DNA of 64,000 nt from Mytilisepta virgata (lineage: Eukaryota; Mollusca; Bivalvia; Mytilida; Mytilidae): NCBI GenBank assembly GCA_028015205.1, contig CM051512.1, forward strand, positions 17,949,139-18,013,138, given 5' to 3'. Below, in pieces: positions 45,501-47,320 of the stretch (its first letter is position 1; each line of letters opens with the position of its first letter). A program made the translations under genes and the position numbers. Under the pieces are notes generated by a model. The model saw only the letters and a program-made list of their open reading frames with translations, did no database searches and was not told the origin of the DNA.

Positions 45501-45635
45501 ATTGGCTGGTATAAGTTGTTTACTAGCACTTCATTGGTTGGACATCATTCATCAACATCAACATTAGGACATTCACGTAAAGGCTCAACTACTTCTTTAG
45601 ACAGTGGATACAATAATAATAATCTAAGATCATAG
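3474..45635 (+). CDS. RIMS: RIM-family presynaptic active-zone scaffold, 5'-incomplete, at least 23 exons
   Basis: RIM proteins are presynaptic active-zone scaffolds. They bind Rab3 and Munc13 through the N-terminal zinc-finger region, Ca2+ channels through the PDZ domain and RIM-BP through a PxxP motif. Joined exons: 3474-3524 (likely optional), 6337-6989, 9761-10455, then 12069-12142 OR 13227-13372, 18140-18251, 21143-21250, 22577-22700, 23478-23521, 25685-25797, 26035-26165, 28872-29037, 29429-29536, 30623-30749, 32176-32319, 34438-34627, 36112-36227, 39342-39581, 40748-40874, 42011-42237, 42697-42838, 43556-43773, 44352-44491, 45405-45635. Counting from 6337 with exon 4a, PDZ is about residues 490-590, C2A 642-775, the SH3 motif about 951, C2B about 1230-1400. 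Every junction has AG/GT and a matching phase. Both C2 domains lack the usual Ca2+-site SDPY aspartate (NPYC, APYV), as known for RIM. The start codon and first half of the zinc finger lie upstream. RIMS1 and RIMS2 cannot be told apart in an invertebrate. Confidence 0.96.
3525..6336 (+). other. RIMS: RIM intron 1, little structure
   Basis: AT-rich intron. A 34-bp imperfect direct duplication lies at about 5448-5516 (GTAATATATT.AGAAAAAAGG units). Alternating purine-pyrimidine sequence with ATATATGTACACGTGTATAC lies at about 3820-3856. No other gene or recognisable mobile element is seen. Confidence 0.6.
6337..6989 (+). CDS. RIMS: RIM exon 2: end of zinc finger and charged linker
   Basis: Begins HVWACNMCKKKQEILAKTGQW, matching the conserved end of the RIM zinc finger (WVCNLCRKQQEIL in vertebrates); the CxxC codons at 6349 and 6358 are the last zinc-ligand pair. 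The remaining roughly 190 residues are a hydrophilic linker rich in Arg, Ser, Asp, Glu and His with many RxxS sites and no fold. The acceptor is TTTTACAG, the donor AG/GTATGT, and it exits in phase 2. The frame runs on only into intron and stops at 7020. Confidence 0.95.
7463..7655. repeat. Dispersed repeat, copy 1
   Basis: Shares a run of matching blocks with 33212-33382, including TTTCCAATT, AGTCACATA, TTTTGTTCAA, GTTCATGAATT and ACCTACCCTAC, in the same order and orientation. It contains T15 and A17 homopolymers. The type of element is unknown. Confidence 0.6.
8638..9050. mobile_element. TA-flanked MITE, pogo-like TIRs
   Basis: 413 bp between TA dinucleotides at 8636-8637 and 9051-9052. 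The left end CAGTCGATCCTCTTAAGTGT and right end GACTCATCGAGGTTCGACTG are imperfect inverted repeats (CAGTCGA.CCTC). GTCGAA and CTCAGA words recur inside. The open frame 8654-8842 has no recognisable product. Confidence 0.7.
9761..10455 (+). CDS. RIMS: RIM exon 3: charged linker with conserved SLSSSDDE segment
   Basis: Acceptor CTCTTTTCAG; the first base completes an Arg codon from exon 2, after which the frame reads GNNEESSGRSSREGR and stays open for 231 codons. Near the end are PPPPKPHKNKRGKKTRQHS and SLSSSDDEIRSTPE, ending SEK. The RGKKTRQxSLSSSDDE block is a recognised conserved patch of RIM1/2 ahead of the PDZ domain and holds basophilic kinase-type sites. Donor GTATGC, exit phase 1. A shorter open frame starting at 9700 is a shadow. 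Confidence 0.95.
10700..10990. repeat. Palindrome-rich tandem repeat (CAATATGACATATTG)
   Basis: Three copies of a unit holding CAATATGACATATTG, itself nearly palindromic, followed by GA(A/C)T.GTTAG.CA(A)T. The array runs into an inverted pair (GTATTGGACT and AGTCCAATAT) near 10926-10956. It lies about 250 bp after the exon 3 donor. This is low-complexity AT sequence of unknown origin. Confidence 0.65.
11708..12023 (+). mobile_element. TTAA-flanked MITE, family 1 (GGATGCTCGCTGG), copy 1
   Basis: 316 bp flanked by TTAA on both sides (11704-11707 and 12024-12027). The ends GGATGCTCGCTGGTC and GACCAGCGATCATCC are inverted. Copies lie at 18559-19358, 31008-31391 (opposite orientation) and 40309-40674. 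TTAA target sites suggest piggyBac- or Kolobok-type mobilisation. This copy ends 45 bp before exon 4a. Confidence 0.85.
12069..12142 (+). CDS. RIMS: RIM exon 4a (alternative to 4b): basic helical segment before PDZ
   Basis: 74 bp with entry phase 1 and exit phase 0: G+EYDVGDERWRKDEILAAKIK then KFLS, continuing into HPVTWQ of exon 5. Acceptor AATTAG, strong donor GTGAGT. The peptide looks like a short amphipathic basic helix (EILAAKIKKFL). Splicing 4a to 4b would give a stop after 11 codons, so 4a must splice to 18140. I believe similar (A)KI(K/Q)(K/R)(F/Y)L segments occur before HPV(T/S)WQ in other invertebrate RIMs, but cannot confirm that here. Confidence 0.85.
12143..13226 (+). other. RIMS: RIM intron between alternative exons 4a and 4b
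   Basis: 1,084 bp of AT-rich sequence. Repeated ACTGACTGGATAT and ATATCCAGTCAGTAAA words (about 12372 and 12470-12486) form an inverted pair that could pair in RNA. No mobile element is recognised. The intron is long enough to allow ordinary splicing, so exclusion of the two exons is not forced by intron size. Confidence 0.5.
13227..13372 (+). CDS. RIMS: RIM exon 4b (alternative to 4a): conserved KDSGIDT segment
   Basis: 146 bp with entry phase 1 (GT completes the Gly codon begun in exon 3) and exit phase 0. It reads FEPKHAYVSPVISSTLYKAD, then MEPLKDSGIDTGHSSSSQ and TLNEDSSK before HPVTWQ. The block KDSG(I/V)DT...TLNE...KHPVTWQ is conserved in vertebrate RIM1/RIM2, so this is a true RIM exon. 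Acceptor TTCCAG, donor AAG/GTACAT (weaker). Same phases as 4a, so one or the other is used. Confidence 0.9.
14340..14428 (+). mobile_element. Molluscan SINE 3' fragment
   Basis: TTGCCGTGATATTGGCTGCA...GTTCGGCTTTAAA followed by ATTCATTC and (AATC)n. The TGCCGTGATAT...GGCGTTAAA ending with a short tetranucleotide tail is a common 3' end of tRNA-type SINEs in molluscs. The tRNA head is missing. Confidence 0.55.
14430..16680. other. RIM intron sequence, nothing recognised
   Basis: AT-rich intronic DNA between exons 4b and 5 with scattered ACATGTA words and poly-T runs. I see no exon with good splice sites, no TIR element and no tandem array here. Confidence 0.5.
16690..17545. repeat. 57-bp minisatellite with 95-104 bp long units
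   Basis: The core GAAGGTTTGGGTTCCCATAA...CCCCACCAGGTAATCATAC recurs with AAGGTTT starts at 16705, 16762, 16857, 16914, 16971, 17075, 17132 and 17513. Spacings are 57 bp or 95-104 bp, the longer ones adding a TTTTTTATACAC...CAG segment. The 381-bp last spacing contains a 273-bp MITE. A diverged inverted relative lies at about 48120-48320. Confidence 0.9.
17162..17434 (-). mobile_element. TTAA-flanked MITE, family 2 (GGTGGTACC), inside minisatellite
   Basis: 273 bp bounded by TTAA at 17158-17161 and 17435-17438, with TIRs GGTGGTACCCAACACT and AGTGTTAGGTACCACC. The empty site GTTTTAACCCC is present in neighbouring minisatellite units, so the TTAA duplication can be seen directly. A same-length copy lies at 47498-47770 in the opposite orientation and a diverged one at 22130-22394. 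Confidence 0.92.
17546..17700 (+). repeat. Dispersed repeat tail linked to the minisatellite
   Basis: CAAAGTCAGACTATCGTGAC...TGTTTTGTACTCTTTTATGTTA...TTCATTGTTGATC also appears inverted at about 48115-48215 next to the same GGTTTTATGGGTACC block. Array and tail therefore belong to one dispersed element in which the array has expanded. Confidence 0.6.
18140..18251 (+). CDS. RIMS: RIM exon 5: start of PDZ domain
   Basis: Reads HPVTWQKSADNSRWIGHMIL, then KKTVLEGGGPDDSGAIL, exit phase 1. HPVTWQ followed by (L/W)IG(R/H)(V/M)IL is the signature entry of the RIM PDZ domain. DDSGAILG leads into the carboxylate-binding loop encoded by the next exon. Acceptor TAATTGTAG, donor GTATGT. Confidence 0.96.
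18559..19358 (+). mobile_element. TTAA-type MITE family 1, copy 2, interrupted
   Basis: The ends GGATGCTCGCTGGCC and ACCAGCGATTATCC match copy 1. Flanks read TTAT on both sides rather than TTAA. The body aligns with copy 1 to about 18879 and resumes at about 19291; the gap holds an unrelated segment with a long hairpin. Confidence 0.85.
18880..19290. mobile_element. Hairpin-bearing segment nested in MITE copy 2
   Basis: About 410 bp absent from the other MITE copies. It includes GTTGACCCGA repeats and a long inverted repeat at about 19150-19262: CTCGACACAATATGAAGCTT...GGCT against AGCC...AAGCTTCACATTGTGTCTCG. The TATCGTAT and ATACGATA-like edges hint at short TIRs. Class unknown. Confidence 0.65.
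20086..21079. mobile_element. AGCTCACCTG-ended dispersed repeat
   Basis: Begins AGCTCACCTGTCC and ends CAGGTGAGCGATTCAGGCTC, an inverted CTCACCTG pair about 0.98 kb apart. Internal sentences such as GTCAAGGTCATTGA and CCATAGCAACTGATG repeat. Similar edges are seen at 58563-59080 and 59818-60330. No transposase is visible; its right edge lies about 60 bp before RIM exon 6. Confidence 0.6.
21143..21250 (+). CDS. RIMS: RIM exon 6: PDZ core
   Basis: Encodes GLKIVGGRKTDAGQFGAFIT then KVKKGSIADTVGHLRQ. GLKIVGG is the RIM form of the PDZ carboxylate-binding loop (GLK(V/I)VGG), and AFITKVKKGS(I/L)AD.VGHLR is diagnostic for the family. Its ligands in other animals include the C-terminal tail of N- and P/Q-type Ca2+ channels. 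The acceptor has an eight-T run and TACAG; the donor is GTAATT. Confidence 0.97.
22130..22394 (+). mobile_element. TTAA-flanked MITE, family 2, diverged copy
   Basis: 265 bp between TTAA at 22126-22129 and 22395-22398. The body (GATCAAAATTATTGTTTGTC, AAACTGCTATATAT, GGTCAAAGTAAATATTT) aligns with 47498-47770 in the same orientation. The left TIR is decayed; the right end GGGTACCCCC is recognisable. Confidence 0.75.
22403..22576 (+). repeat. 53-bp tandem repeat that includes the exon 7 acceptor
   Basis: CTCTGG(A/T)ATCT...CAGAAATATCTTTTCA(C/G) units start at 22441, 22494 and 22547, with a partial 38-bp unit at 22403. The last unit ends TATCTTTTCAG, the actual exon 7 acceptor; the two full units before it read TATCTTTTCAC, lacking the AG. 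The repeat has thus duplicated a 3' splice-site region. Confidence 0.9.
22577..22700 (+). CDS. RIMS: RIM exon 7: PDZ second half
   Basis: Encodes GDEVVEWNGRCLQRATFEEV, then HDIILESKQEPQVELIVHRS. It matches GDEVLEWNG.PL.GAT.EEVYNIILESK of vertebrate RIM and completes the PDZ helix 2 and last strand. Its acceptor TATCTTTTCAG is the last copy of a 53-bp tandem repeat (22403-22576). Exit phase 2 with donor GTTTGT. Confidence 0.97.
22751..23013 (-). mobile_element. tRNA-derived SINE, family B
   Basis: On the minus strand it starts GGGGGGCCTCGTTGGCCGAG with GTGGTCTAGG (A box region) and GAGTTCGAATCTCACC (B box), and ends with CCAAATGTGCTGAAAACGGC and GTTAAACCCCAACTAAA. It is flanked by AAACTAATATG / AAGCTAATATG (22740-22750, 23014-23024). 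Relatives lie at 26727-26905 and 44543-44784. The head is tRNA-like but has no complete tRNA fold, so it is not a tRNA gene. Confidence 0.85.
23478..23521 (+). CDS. RIMS: RIM exon 8: PDZ/C2A linker micro-exon
   Basis: 44 bp encoding S+NGEVPPGVHVDHIK and the first base of Gly. Entry phase 2, exit phase 1, acceptor TATTGCAG, donor GTAAGG. No recognisable motif; it is accepted because phases fit on both sides and the splice sites are good. The open frame upstream of the acceptor (from 23284) is intron. Confidence 0.85.
24466..24660 (+). repeat. Bivalve-style GTCCCACC dispersed repeat
   Basis: TATGTCCCACCACAAATGTG...GGGGCATATAGAGTTACC...CTTTGTTTTCCGTACTTACT and TGGAACTAAGCATAG...GGGTGGGGCATCCGTG. 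It reads like the many GGGGCAT(T)...GTCCGT dispersed repeats of bivalve genomes, one of which is at 39668-40172. No ends can be fixed. Confidence 0.45.
24805..25015 (+). repeat. Dispersed repeat family C, copy 1
   Basis: CCTACTCTTTTTCAGAAACT...TCTCAAAACATGTAGCCCACTA...GTCAGGCTTT...ATGACCTGACAACCCCC...CATCACAGGTGCCTAG. A second copy lies at 53827-54070 in the same orientation, there fused to a SINE A fragment. No coding sequence. Confidence 0.75.
25399..25554. mobile_element. Foldback MITE, copy 1
   Basis: Arms of about 60 bp, ATGAGGAACCTGAGTGAGTT...CCTACCTTACTCCCTC-type sequence with its inverse, around a loop of about 40 bp (GCCTCAGGACAAAAGGGAGA). TA flanks are possible. A second copy lies at 35505-35663. 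Both are in RIM introns and would fold into a near-perfect hairpin in the pre-mRNA. Confidence 0.88.
25685..25797 (+). CDS. RIMS: RIM exon 9: Ser-rich linker before C2A
   Basis: Reads G+YKEDTNDRNRRNLRVMSPAS, then STSQRSHQSPMSLGKLH, and passes in phase 0 into LKMWYN of C2A. The SP-containing stretch matches in position the vertebrate SVTSPMSPG segment. Acceptor CTTTATAG, donor GTAAGT. Confidence 0.92.
26035..26165 (+). CDS. RIMS: RIM exon 10: C2A strands 1-4
   Basis: Encodes LKMWYNQKSFELIVTIICSN, then GLPLTEEGKFRNPYCKLYLL and PDR. It aligns with vertebrate RIM C2A (KLWYDKVGHQLIV...PRNPYVK.YFLPDRS). EEG..RNPY replaces the D.GxSDPY of Ca2+-binding C2 domains, so this C2 should not bind Ca2+, as known for RIM. 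Exit phase 2. Confidence 0.97.
26197..26420. repeat. Dispersed repeat downstream of exon 10, inverted relative at 42865
   Basis: GAAGGAGAATCTGTTTCTCC, GATTTTCGATAAAATCCTCA, AATGTCATTTCGGGACTTCT-like and AATTTAATCACCGGG blocks recur inverted at 42865-43080. This copy starts 31 bp after the exon 10 donor; the other starts 26 bp after the exon 20 donor. Confidence 0.8.
26727..26905 (+). mobile_element. SINE family B, internally deleted
   Basis: Head CCTCGGTGGCTGAGTGGTCT...ATGATCACTAGCCTG is joined directly to TTTTCCTACCGAAGGTCGGT...GCCGCGAAATAGCC and a CCCCAACTAA tail. Compared with 22751-23013 the B-box part is missing. It lies immediately 5' of the SINE A head at 26914. Confidence 0.8.
26914..28427 (+). 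mobile_element. SINE family A split by a DNA transposon
   Basis: The 5' part 26914-27163 (tRNA-like head, body, ...GTCGATCTAGTA) and the 3' part 28330-28427 (TACATAGCAGGATCATATTC...CATCCATCC) join to one ordinary SINE A. The interruption is the 1,166-bp element 27164-28329. The 5' end is truncated a few bases relative to 2396-2751. Confidence 0.88.
27164..28329. mobile_element. TA-flanked non-autonomous DNA transposon nested in SINE
   Basis: 1,166 bp between TA duplications (27162-27163 and 28330-28331). TIRs: CCGTAAAACGGTGTGTATTA TACGCAC and, inverted, CCATAAAAGGCTGTGTATTA TACGCAT. A subterminal GTGCGTATAATAC motif is repeated near both ends (27229, 28285). The longest internal frames (69 and 86 codons) have no recognisable transposase. 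TA target and TIRs suggest a Tc1/mariner-like origin. Confidence 0.85.
28872..29037 (+). CDS. RIMS: RIM exon 11: C2A middle
   Basis: Starts S+EKSKRRTKTIPNTCDPIWNQ, continues TFMYYPIKESDFRDHILEV and ends FMGE. The SxKSKRRTKT polybasic strand and the PxWNQTF motif are hallmarks of the RIM C2A domain; the polybasic strand is the expected site for acidic lipid or partner binding. Donor GAG/GTAAGG, exit phase 0. Confidence 0.97.
29429..29536 (+). CDS. RIMS: RIM exon 12: end of C2A
   Basis: 36 codons: VLIDLNTANMIDDPYWYHLS, then QHDNSSIPLPQSSPRT. It corresponds to LIELETALLDDEPHWYKLQTHD.SSLPLPQPSP of vertebrate RIM. The terminal SSPRT codons together with the GTGAGT donor at 29537 are copied in a 42-bp tandem array downstream (29691-30015). 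Reading on past the donor hits a stop at 29624-29626. Confidence 0.97.
29552..29690 (+). repeat. Dispersed repeat inserted in the exon 12 array
   Basis: ATTTTGGATTATTGTTTTGG...CCTTGAGCACAACTGATGA...CGACGAAATGTGCTCATCTTG...GCATCAGAATTAGTATC. I recognise the style (CTTGAGCA.CACTGA...CGAAATG.GC.TC..GTGCATC) as a very common bivalve repeat. It separates the exon 12 donor from the rest of the 42-bp array. Confidence 0.55.
29691..30015 (+). repeat. 42-bp minisatellite built from the exon 12 / splice-donor junction
   Basis: Units TATCAGCCTTCTCCTAGAAC followed by (T)GTGAGTAAATTATATCC. Donor-like sites fall at 29715 (GTGGGT), 29757, 29799 (GCGAGT), 29841, 29883, 29925 and 29964 (GTAAGT), mostly exactly 42 bp apart. 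Each unit copies the last codons of exon 12 (Q.SPRT) with its GTGAGT donor at 29537. As 42 is a multiple of 3 one frame stays open (QPSPRTVSKLYPLY repeats, 29646-30023), but not in frame with exon 12. Confidence 0.92.
30623..30749 (+). CDS. RIMS: RIM exon 13: SDSDIS linker
   Basis: Encodes KSSQDPYDMRHRHLSPPTSS, then RGLSDSDISEFDIDDSGVHM and LS+G. SDSDIS(D/E)(Y/F)(E/D)(V/I)DD is a conserved acidic patch found just after C2A in vertebrate RIM1. Entry phase 0, exit phase 1, acceptor CCTTTCAG, donor GTATAC. Confidence 0.95.
31008..31391 (-). mobile_element. TTAA-flanked MITE family 1, copy 3
   Basis: 384 bp between TTAA 31004-31007 and 31392-31395, with ends GGATGATCGCTGGTC and GACCAGCGAGCATCC. 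Opposite in orientation to copies 1 and 2. It lies in the intron between exons 13 and 14 and includes the TCTCTGGATTTTTCATTGTC segment that copy 1 lacks in part. Confidence 0.88.
32176..32319 (+). CDS. RIMS: RIM exon 14: linker, probable cassette exon
   Basis: 144 bp, phase 1 at both ends, reading G+ANILLRCEEESSIGTTSPTP, then CSEDFSDASELRGLGRDQIS and PYEKLSP. Because it is a multiple of three flanked by equal phases, exon 13 can join exon 15 directly. The acceptor TTGTTAG is fair; the donor GTAGAT is weak, also pointing to optional use. No conserved motif is visible. Confidence 0.75.
33212..33382. repeat. Dispersed repeat, copy 2 of the 7463-7655 element
   Basis: AATTCCAATTACAGTCACAT...TTGTTCAAATGAGTACATGAATTGAATTATC...CCTACCTACCCTACC matches 7463-7655 in order and orientation. 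It has no coding sequence and sits within 0.3 kb of the retroelement fragment that follows. Confidence 0.6.
33649..34180 (+). pseudogene. Dead 3' fragment of a retroelement reverse-transcriptase ORF
   Basis: Translates as DDFDFPIVSFPFLSGNIPEA, then PAYGVYISQLIHYSRACD, an in-frame TAA, and FLDRAQLLTEKLVRQGYVAP then KLKSSLLKFYGRHHDLVDRY. GN.PEAPAYGVYISQLIRY(A/S)RAC...LK.SL.KFYGRH.DLV is a C-terminal reverse-transcriptase ORF signature abundant in bivalve genomes. The stop at about 33775 and lack of the catalytic domain show it is broken. A 3' UTR-like stretch (CTCCGGAGTTTGTCAGTTGT) follows. It sits in the intron before exon 15. Confidence 0.7.
34438..34627 (+). CDS. RIMS: RIM exon 15: RSRSP-rich linker
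   Basis: Encodes G+QSDGRTRTSRMGGETLNIPG, then DKVSHRSRSPVPIETDRSRR and RSRSPSAFHHVPENVSRSLS. Repeated (R)RSRSP motifs match the HRSRSVSPHR and RRSRSPTR stretches of the vertebrate RIM1 inter-C2 linker. They are good proline-directed or SR-type phosphorylation sites. Entry phase 1, exit phase 2. Confidence 0.93.
34645..35262. mobile_element. TIR element with CCCTATA-rich core
   Basis: Edges TACAGTGCAAGTTCTC...ACTGGCC and GGCCTG...ATGGTCCCACTGTA are imperfect inverted repeats with TA ends. The core repeats (AAT)CCCTATA(T/A) many times (34785-34890 and 35120-35215). No open frame of note. It begins 18 bp after the exon 15 donor. Confidence 0.55.
35505..35663. mobile_element. Foldback MITE, copy 2
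   Basis: Same structure as 25399-25554: arms CCTAACCAATGTAGGTAAGG GAGATAATAA with their inverse and the loop GCCTCAGGACAAAAGGGAGA. The left outer arm is slightly diverged (GTTTTATTTTCC for GTTATCTTTTCC). Confidence 0.88.
36112..36227 (+). CDS. RIMS: RIM exon 16: RIM-BP SH3-binding motif
   Basis: Encodes R+TSSSPVRLLGMSPSSTPSPK, then KRQLPSIPIEAQMKSRDK. RQLPSIP (36176-36196) is the RxLPxxP class motif that in other RIMs (RQLPQ(V/L)P) binds the SH3 domains of RIM-BP, linking the scaffold to Ca2+ channels. Acceptor ATTATTAG, donor GTAGGT; a four-copy 79-bp array begins 44 bp after the exon. Confidence 0.95.
36271..36586 (+). repeat. 79-bp tandem repeat, four near-identical copies
   Basis: CATGGGAATGGCAGTTTTCT starts at 36271, 36350, 36429 and 36508, exactly 79 bp apart, each followed by CTATCGTTACCTTTCCCAAT and ending TGAAGTGGGGCC. 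Near-perfect identity suggests recent expansion or gene conversion. The array begins 44 bp after RIM exon 16. Open frames across it are repeat artefacts. Confidence 0.95.
36790..38110. other. RIM intron sequence with a short (GTG)n microsatellite
   Basis: AT-rich intron between exons 16 and 17. A seven-unit GTG/TGG microsatellite lies at about 37885-37907. No convincing exon or transposon end is seen; short open frames at 37440-37851 overlap on both strands and match nothing I know. Confidence 0.5.
38115..38784. mobile_element. TIR element AGGGCTATTCCAG, long form
   Basis: Terminal inverted repeats of about 42 bp: AGGGCTATTCCAGCAAAACA TACATGGGACGGAGGGAAGGCA and inverse, 670 bp apart. A short form of the same family is at 41368-41557. 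The interior has no recognisable coding region. Confidence 0.85.
39342..39581 (+). CDS. RIMS: RIM exon 17: basic KIRMRMK linker, two in-frame acceptors
   Basis: Encodes V+THDLEEKARKIRMRMKTVTG, then a charged Arg/Asp/Ser/Tyr stretch ending RTRRK. EEKARKIRMRMK matches EERTRQMKMKV of vertebrate RIM. An upstream acceptor, TTATAG at 39315-39320, would start the exon at 39321 and add exactly 21 bp in frame (DFWLNFP before VTHD). Both acceptors have good pyrimidine tracts. Entry phase 1, exit phase 1. Confidence 0.93.
39668..40172 (+). repeat. Bivalve-style dispersed repeat with internal 90-190 bp repeats
   Basis: Starts TGCCTCGCCTACAACAGTAG AGGGGCATTATG and ends GCGAGGCATTGTATCCTGTGG. Inside, TTTTGGT(G/T)AAGGTAGTTTAGG, TTGTAGTCACATCAACTT and GGTTTTGACCCCA recur two or three times. 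The GAGGGGCATTATG / GCGAGGCAT edges form a loose inverted pair. It lies 90 bp after exon 17. Confidence 0.6.
40309..40674 (+). mobile_element. TTAA-flanked MITE family 1, diverged copy 4
   Basis: 366 bp between TTAA 40305-40308 and 40675-40678. The ends GGATGTTGGCTGGTCATGTT and GCAGCGAACATCC are diverged inverted repeats, and the body (TTTTGTCAGAT.TTCAGAATC, GGTTTTATCCATTT) aligns with copy 1. It is older than copies 1-3. Confidence 0.8.
40748..40874 (+). CDS. RIMS: RIM exon 18: Ser-rich linker ending MSTQSERPQ
   Basis: Encodes E+FSPEGDDIGSDASETSDMSE, then VSKVSINSYMSTQSERPQRK and F. It matches SDSDVSDVSAISR...SFMSEQSERPRG of vertebrate RIM1. Entry phase 1, exit phase 2, donor GTATTG. A tandem repeat of about 34 bp starts 60 bp downstream. 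Confidence 0.95.
40934..41052 (+). repeat. About 34-bp tandem repeat after exon 18
   Basis: Four units of GTGGGCAGGCAGCTTCTGCT CCAAAACA, varying in length from 28 to 34 bp. It lies 60 bp downstream of the exon 18 end, between the donor and the rest of the intron. Open frames on both strands here are repeat artefacts. Confidence 0.88.
41368..41557. mobile_element. TIR element AGGGCTATTCCAG, short foldback form
   Basis: AGGGCTATTCCAGAAAAAAT GGTATGGGGGGTTGGAAGGCA and its inverse frame 190 bp, with extra CCACCCATACAATTT units inside. It shares its first 13 bp with the 670-bp element at 38115-38784. Probably a non-autonomous foldback derivative of the same family. Confidence 0.82.
42011..42237 (+). 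CDS. RIMS: RIM exon 19: linker before C2B
   Basis: Encodes S+EFTQKMESKSTMPRRQVTRS, then GSNDSQGYEKSDGSMSDSAL, STPVTEGRRRRTSISNKM and ANLVNLPWKSSSATQLA. GSxSDSAL...GRRRRTSISNKM corresponds to GSQSDTAVG...GKKRRSSLSAKV of vertebrate RIM1; RRRRTS is a strong basophilic kinase site. Acceptor TTTTCAG, donor GTATGT. Confidence 0.95.
42697..42838 (+). CDS. RIMS: RIM exon 20: KESTDGSI linker
   Basis: Encodes S+KKKSSVQRSEEVRAHGDIHL, then SNRISKQASKESTDGSIGSI and SSDSGS. STIQRS(T/E)E...(R/K)Q(P/A)S(R/K)ESTDGSI is highly conserved immediately before RIM C2B. Exits in phase 2 at GT/GTAAGT. A dispersed repeat starts about 26 bp past the donor. Confidence 0.96.
42865..43205. repeat. Dispersed repeat plus hairpin downstream of exon 20
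   Basis: 42865-43080 is the inverted relative of 26197-26420. It runs into a hairpin (43075-43205) with arms ATAAGTTATTGAATTTCTCC ACCC and its inverse around CTCGCGAAAGCTCGCG. GAAGGAGAATCTATATG at about 43208 repeats the outer end GGAGAAACAGATTCTCCTTC. Confidence 0.75.
43556..43773 (+). CDS. RIMS: RIM exon 21: C2B first half
   Basis: Encodes V+WLPTGMRLGPEGQFGEFIEG, then LGPAQLVGRQVLGSPCLGEI, QLGLYDRKGHLEVEVIRARG and LMSKQGAKILP. GPxxQF..F..GLGPAQLVGRQ.L and G(Q/H)LEVEVIRAR are family-defining. Entry phase 2, exit phase 1, donor GTATGT. Confidence 0.98.
43785..44351 (+). other. RIMS: RIM intron between exons 21 and 22, nothing notable
   Basis: AT-rich intron, strongly A-rich on the plus strand between 43900 and 44080. 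No exon, TIR or tandem repeat is recognised. Confidence 0.5.
44352..44491 (+). CDS. RIMS: RIM exon 22: C2B middle
   Basis: Encodes A+PYVKVYLIDGKNCIEKQKTT, then VARRTLDPLYQQQLVFTEQY and IGKILQ. APYVKVYL replaces the SDPYVK of Ca2+-sensing C2 domains, so C2B should be Ca2+-independent. KKKTR.ARKTLDPLYQQ.LVF is the vertebrate equivalent. Acceptor ATTTCAG, donor GTAAGA. Confidence 0.98.
44543..44784 (-). mobile_element. SINE family B, copy 3
   Basis: On the minus strand GGGGGCTTCAGTGGCCGAGT GGTCTAGGTAGCTCG...GTTTGAATCTCACCTGTTGCGTGG...GGCATAAAACCCCAATTAAA. More diverged than the 22751-23013 copy; the B box (GTTTGAATC) has one change. It lies in the intron between exons 22 and 23. Confidence 0.82.
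44948..45235 (+). repeat. TATACCCCCGC dispersed repeat
   Basis: TTATACCCCCGCTTCAAAGG AGAGGGGGTATAC is a short inverted pair at the left end, followed by CATGCACACATCCGTCGGTA TGTCC and AAAGCGAGGGTATCA. This style (TATACCCCC...GGGGGTAT...GTCCGTC) is widespread in molluscan DNA; a similar one is at 50960-51480. Confidence 0.6.
45405..45635 (+). CDS. RIMS: RIM exon 23: C2B end, stop codon
   Basis: Encodes VTVWGDYGRMDRKVFMGVAQ, then ILLDHLDLTNIVIGWYKLFT and a Ser/Thr tail ending SGYNNNNLRS with TAG at 45633-45635. VWGDYGRMD.K.FMGVAQILL(D/E).LDL...VIGWYKLF is nearly invariant in RIM C2B. The tail HSRKGSTTSLDSG resembles the vertebrate RRASQSSLES. Confidence 0.98.
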   Translation: MTVWGDYGRMDRKVFMGVAQILLDHLDLTNIVIGWYKLFTSTSLVGHHSSTSTLGHSRKGSTTSLDSGYNNNNLRS

Positions 45636-47320
45636 TATATGTACATGTTAGAAAGATCTTTTTTTACTTAATATAATAACATTTGCATAATTCTGTTAAA
45701 TTTAGACTTTTTACCAAACTGTTGAAATCATTTGCATAAAAAATATTTGTCATGTCATTGTATTCTGTTGGTACTAGTTTTTGTGACTTTTTACTGGGTT
45801 TCTTAACAGAAAAATCAAGTTATATTAGTTTCATAGTGGAGAGGGAGCAGAGGTGCAGATCCAAACAGTTATGATAGAAAGCTTGCTTCTCTGTCATTTG
45901 GGCAGCTTATTTCTTGTTTTGTTTGATTAACCAAATTATATGTTTTTCGTGAAAAATATATTCAAAGAATATTAAGTTTTAAGAAATGTACATTTTTTGT
46001 AATTGATGAGGTAGATGGATAGAATCGTTTTGCTAATGATTAATACGAAAATGCAGATGGTTAAGACATTTTAGAAAAGAATTTCAGTAAAATTACATGT
46101 AAAAATTCAATCACCTCCAGAATATAACACACTGGTTAGGTGCATTTTAAATGTACAAAGAATAAAATAAAATTTATTAGTTGAAATTTTTTTTTACATG
46201 TATTTATGTTAAAGCCATCATGATTGAGTGAATGAAACCCTTGGGGACTTGTAGTCAACCAGAAGTGGTGCTGTCAAGCATAAAGATTACAAAAACCAGT
46301 ACCAATAGAAAAAAAAAAACATTTTCACAATATATTAGATAAAGCTGATAGAAAATATATATCAAAGTTTTTTCCATTTTTACACAGTATGCACATTATA
46401 GCTGCAGATTTCAGTTTCTTCACACTGTAATGAAAAACATACCAGTTTAATATTGCTCTACCCAGGTTATGAAGGGGAGATAAATCTGATTTTCTTGTTT
46501 GAGCAGAGATTTGTTATCTCCCCTTGCTAAATTGGTTAAAAGCATATAACTGTAATGTTTGTCATCAACAAGCTTTATGAAAATTGTAATGTATTTAAGA
46601 AAATTTCTGTAAAGTTTTATTTTGCCTTAGAAGTAAGAAAGCTTGAATTAATTTTTCCTGCTCAAGTTGCATAGTAAGATCTAAAAATTAATTGTTGGTA
46701 TAGAGGTGAATTGATTTTTCCTACAGTTTAGTGCCTACCCAAGTTAATTCCTTAACGAGCAGAGTTGAAGTCAGAATATCATTAAAGTACATCTCATGTA
46801 CAAAATAATATGATTATACATGTATGTAAAAACATCCAGTGTTTACAACAAATAATTTTTAACATTTGAAATCTACCCTACTTAACTATATGCAAAATGT
46901 ATTGTAAAGCATAAGGGAACAACTGCACAATGTTGGATAATGTGGTGTCACAAGAGATTTGAAATAATGAGTGTTAGTTAAAAAACTGAACATATTGCAG
47001 GACATACATGTACAATGACAAAGCTTTCATAAGATTGAATTTGTTGGTTTTCAGATTTGTGAATTTTTGGTGCCAGTTTAATTTATGTGTGAGGAAATAA
47101 CATAATTTTTATTCAGTTAAATATGTTTTGTAAGGTTCTTTATGAAAATATAAGTGAGATTCCTGCACATTCTAACAGAAATTTCATTCATGTTAAAATT
47201 AGCTATAATTGTCTTTTAATAAATATGAGTTGTGTTCGGGGGATTTTGGTTATGAATTAATATAAAAAGTGAAAAATTGTGGTAAAATGATTAAAATAAA
47301 GGTGTGAATCACAATCCTTA
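45636..47320 (+). other. RIMS: Probable RIM 3' UTR
   Basis: AT-rich non-coding DNA after the RIM stop. AATAAA signals lie at 46161-46166 and, followed by GT-rich sequence, at 47295-47300; either could end the transcript. A small imperfect hairpin with GGGGAGATAA arms lies at 46478-46527. No other gene is visible. The end of the UTR is inferred. Confidence 0.45.
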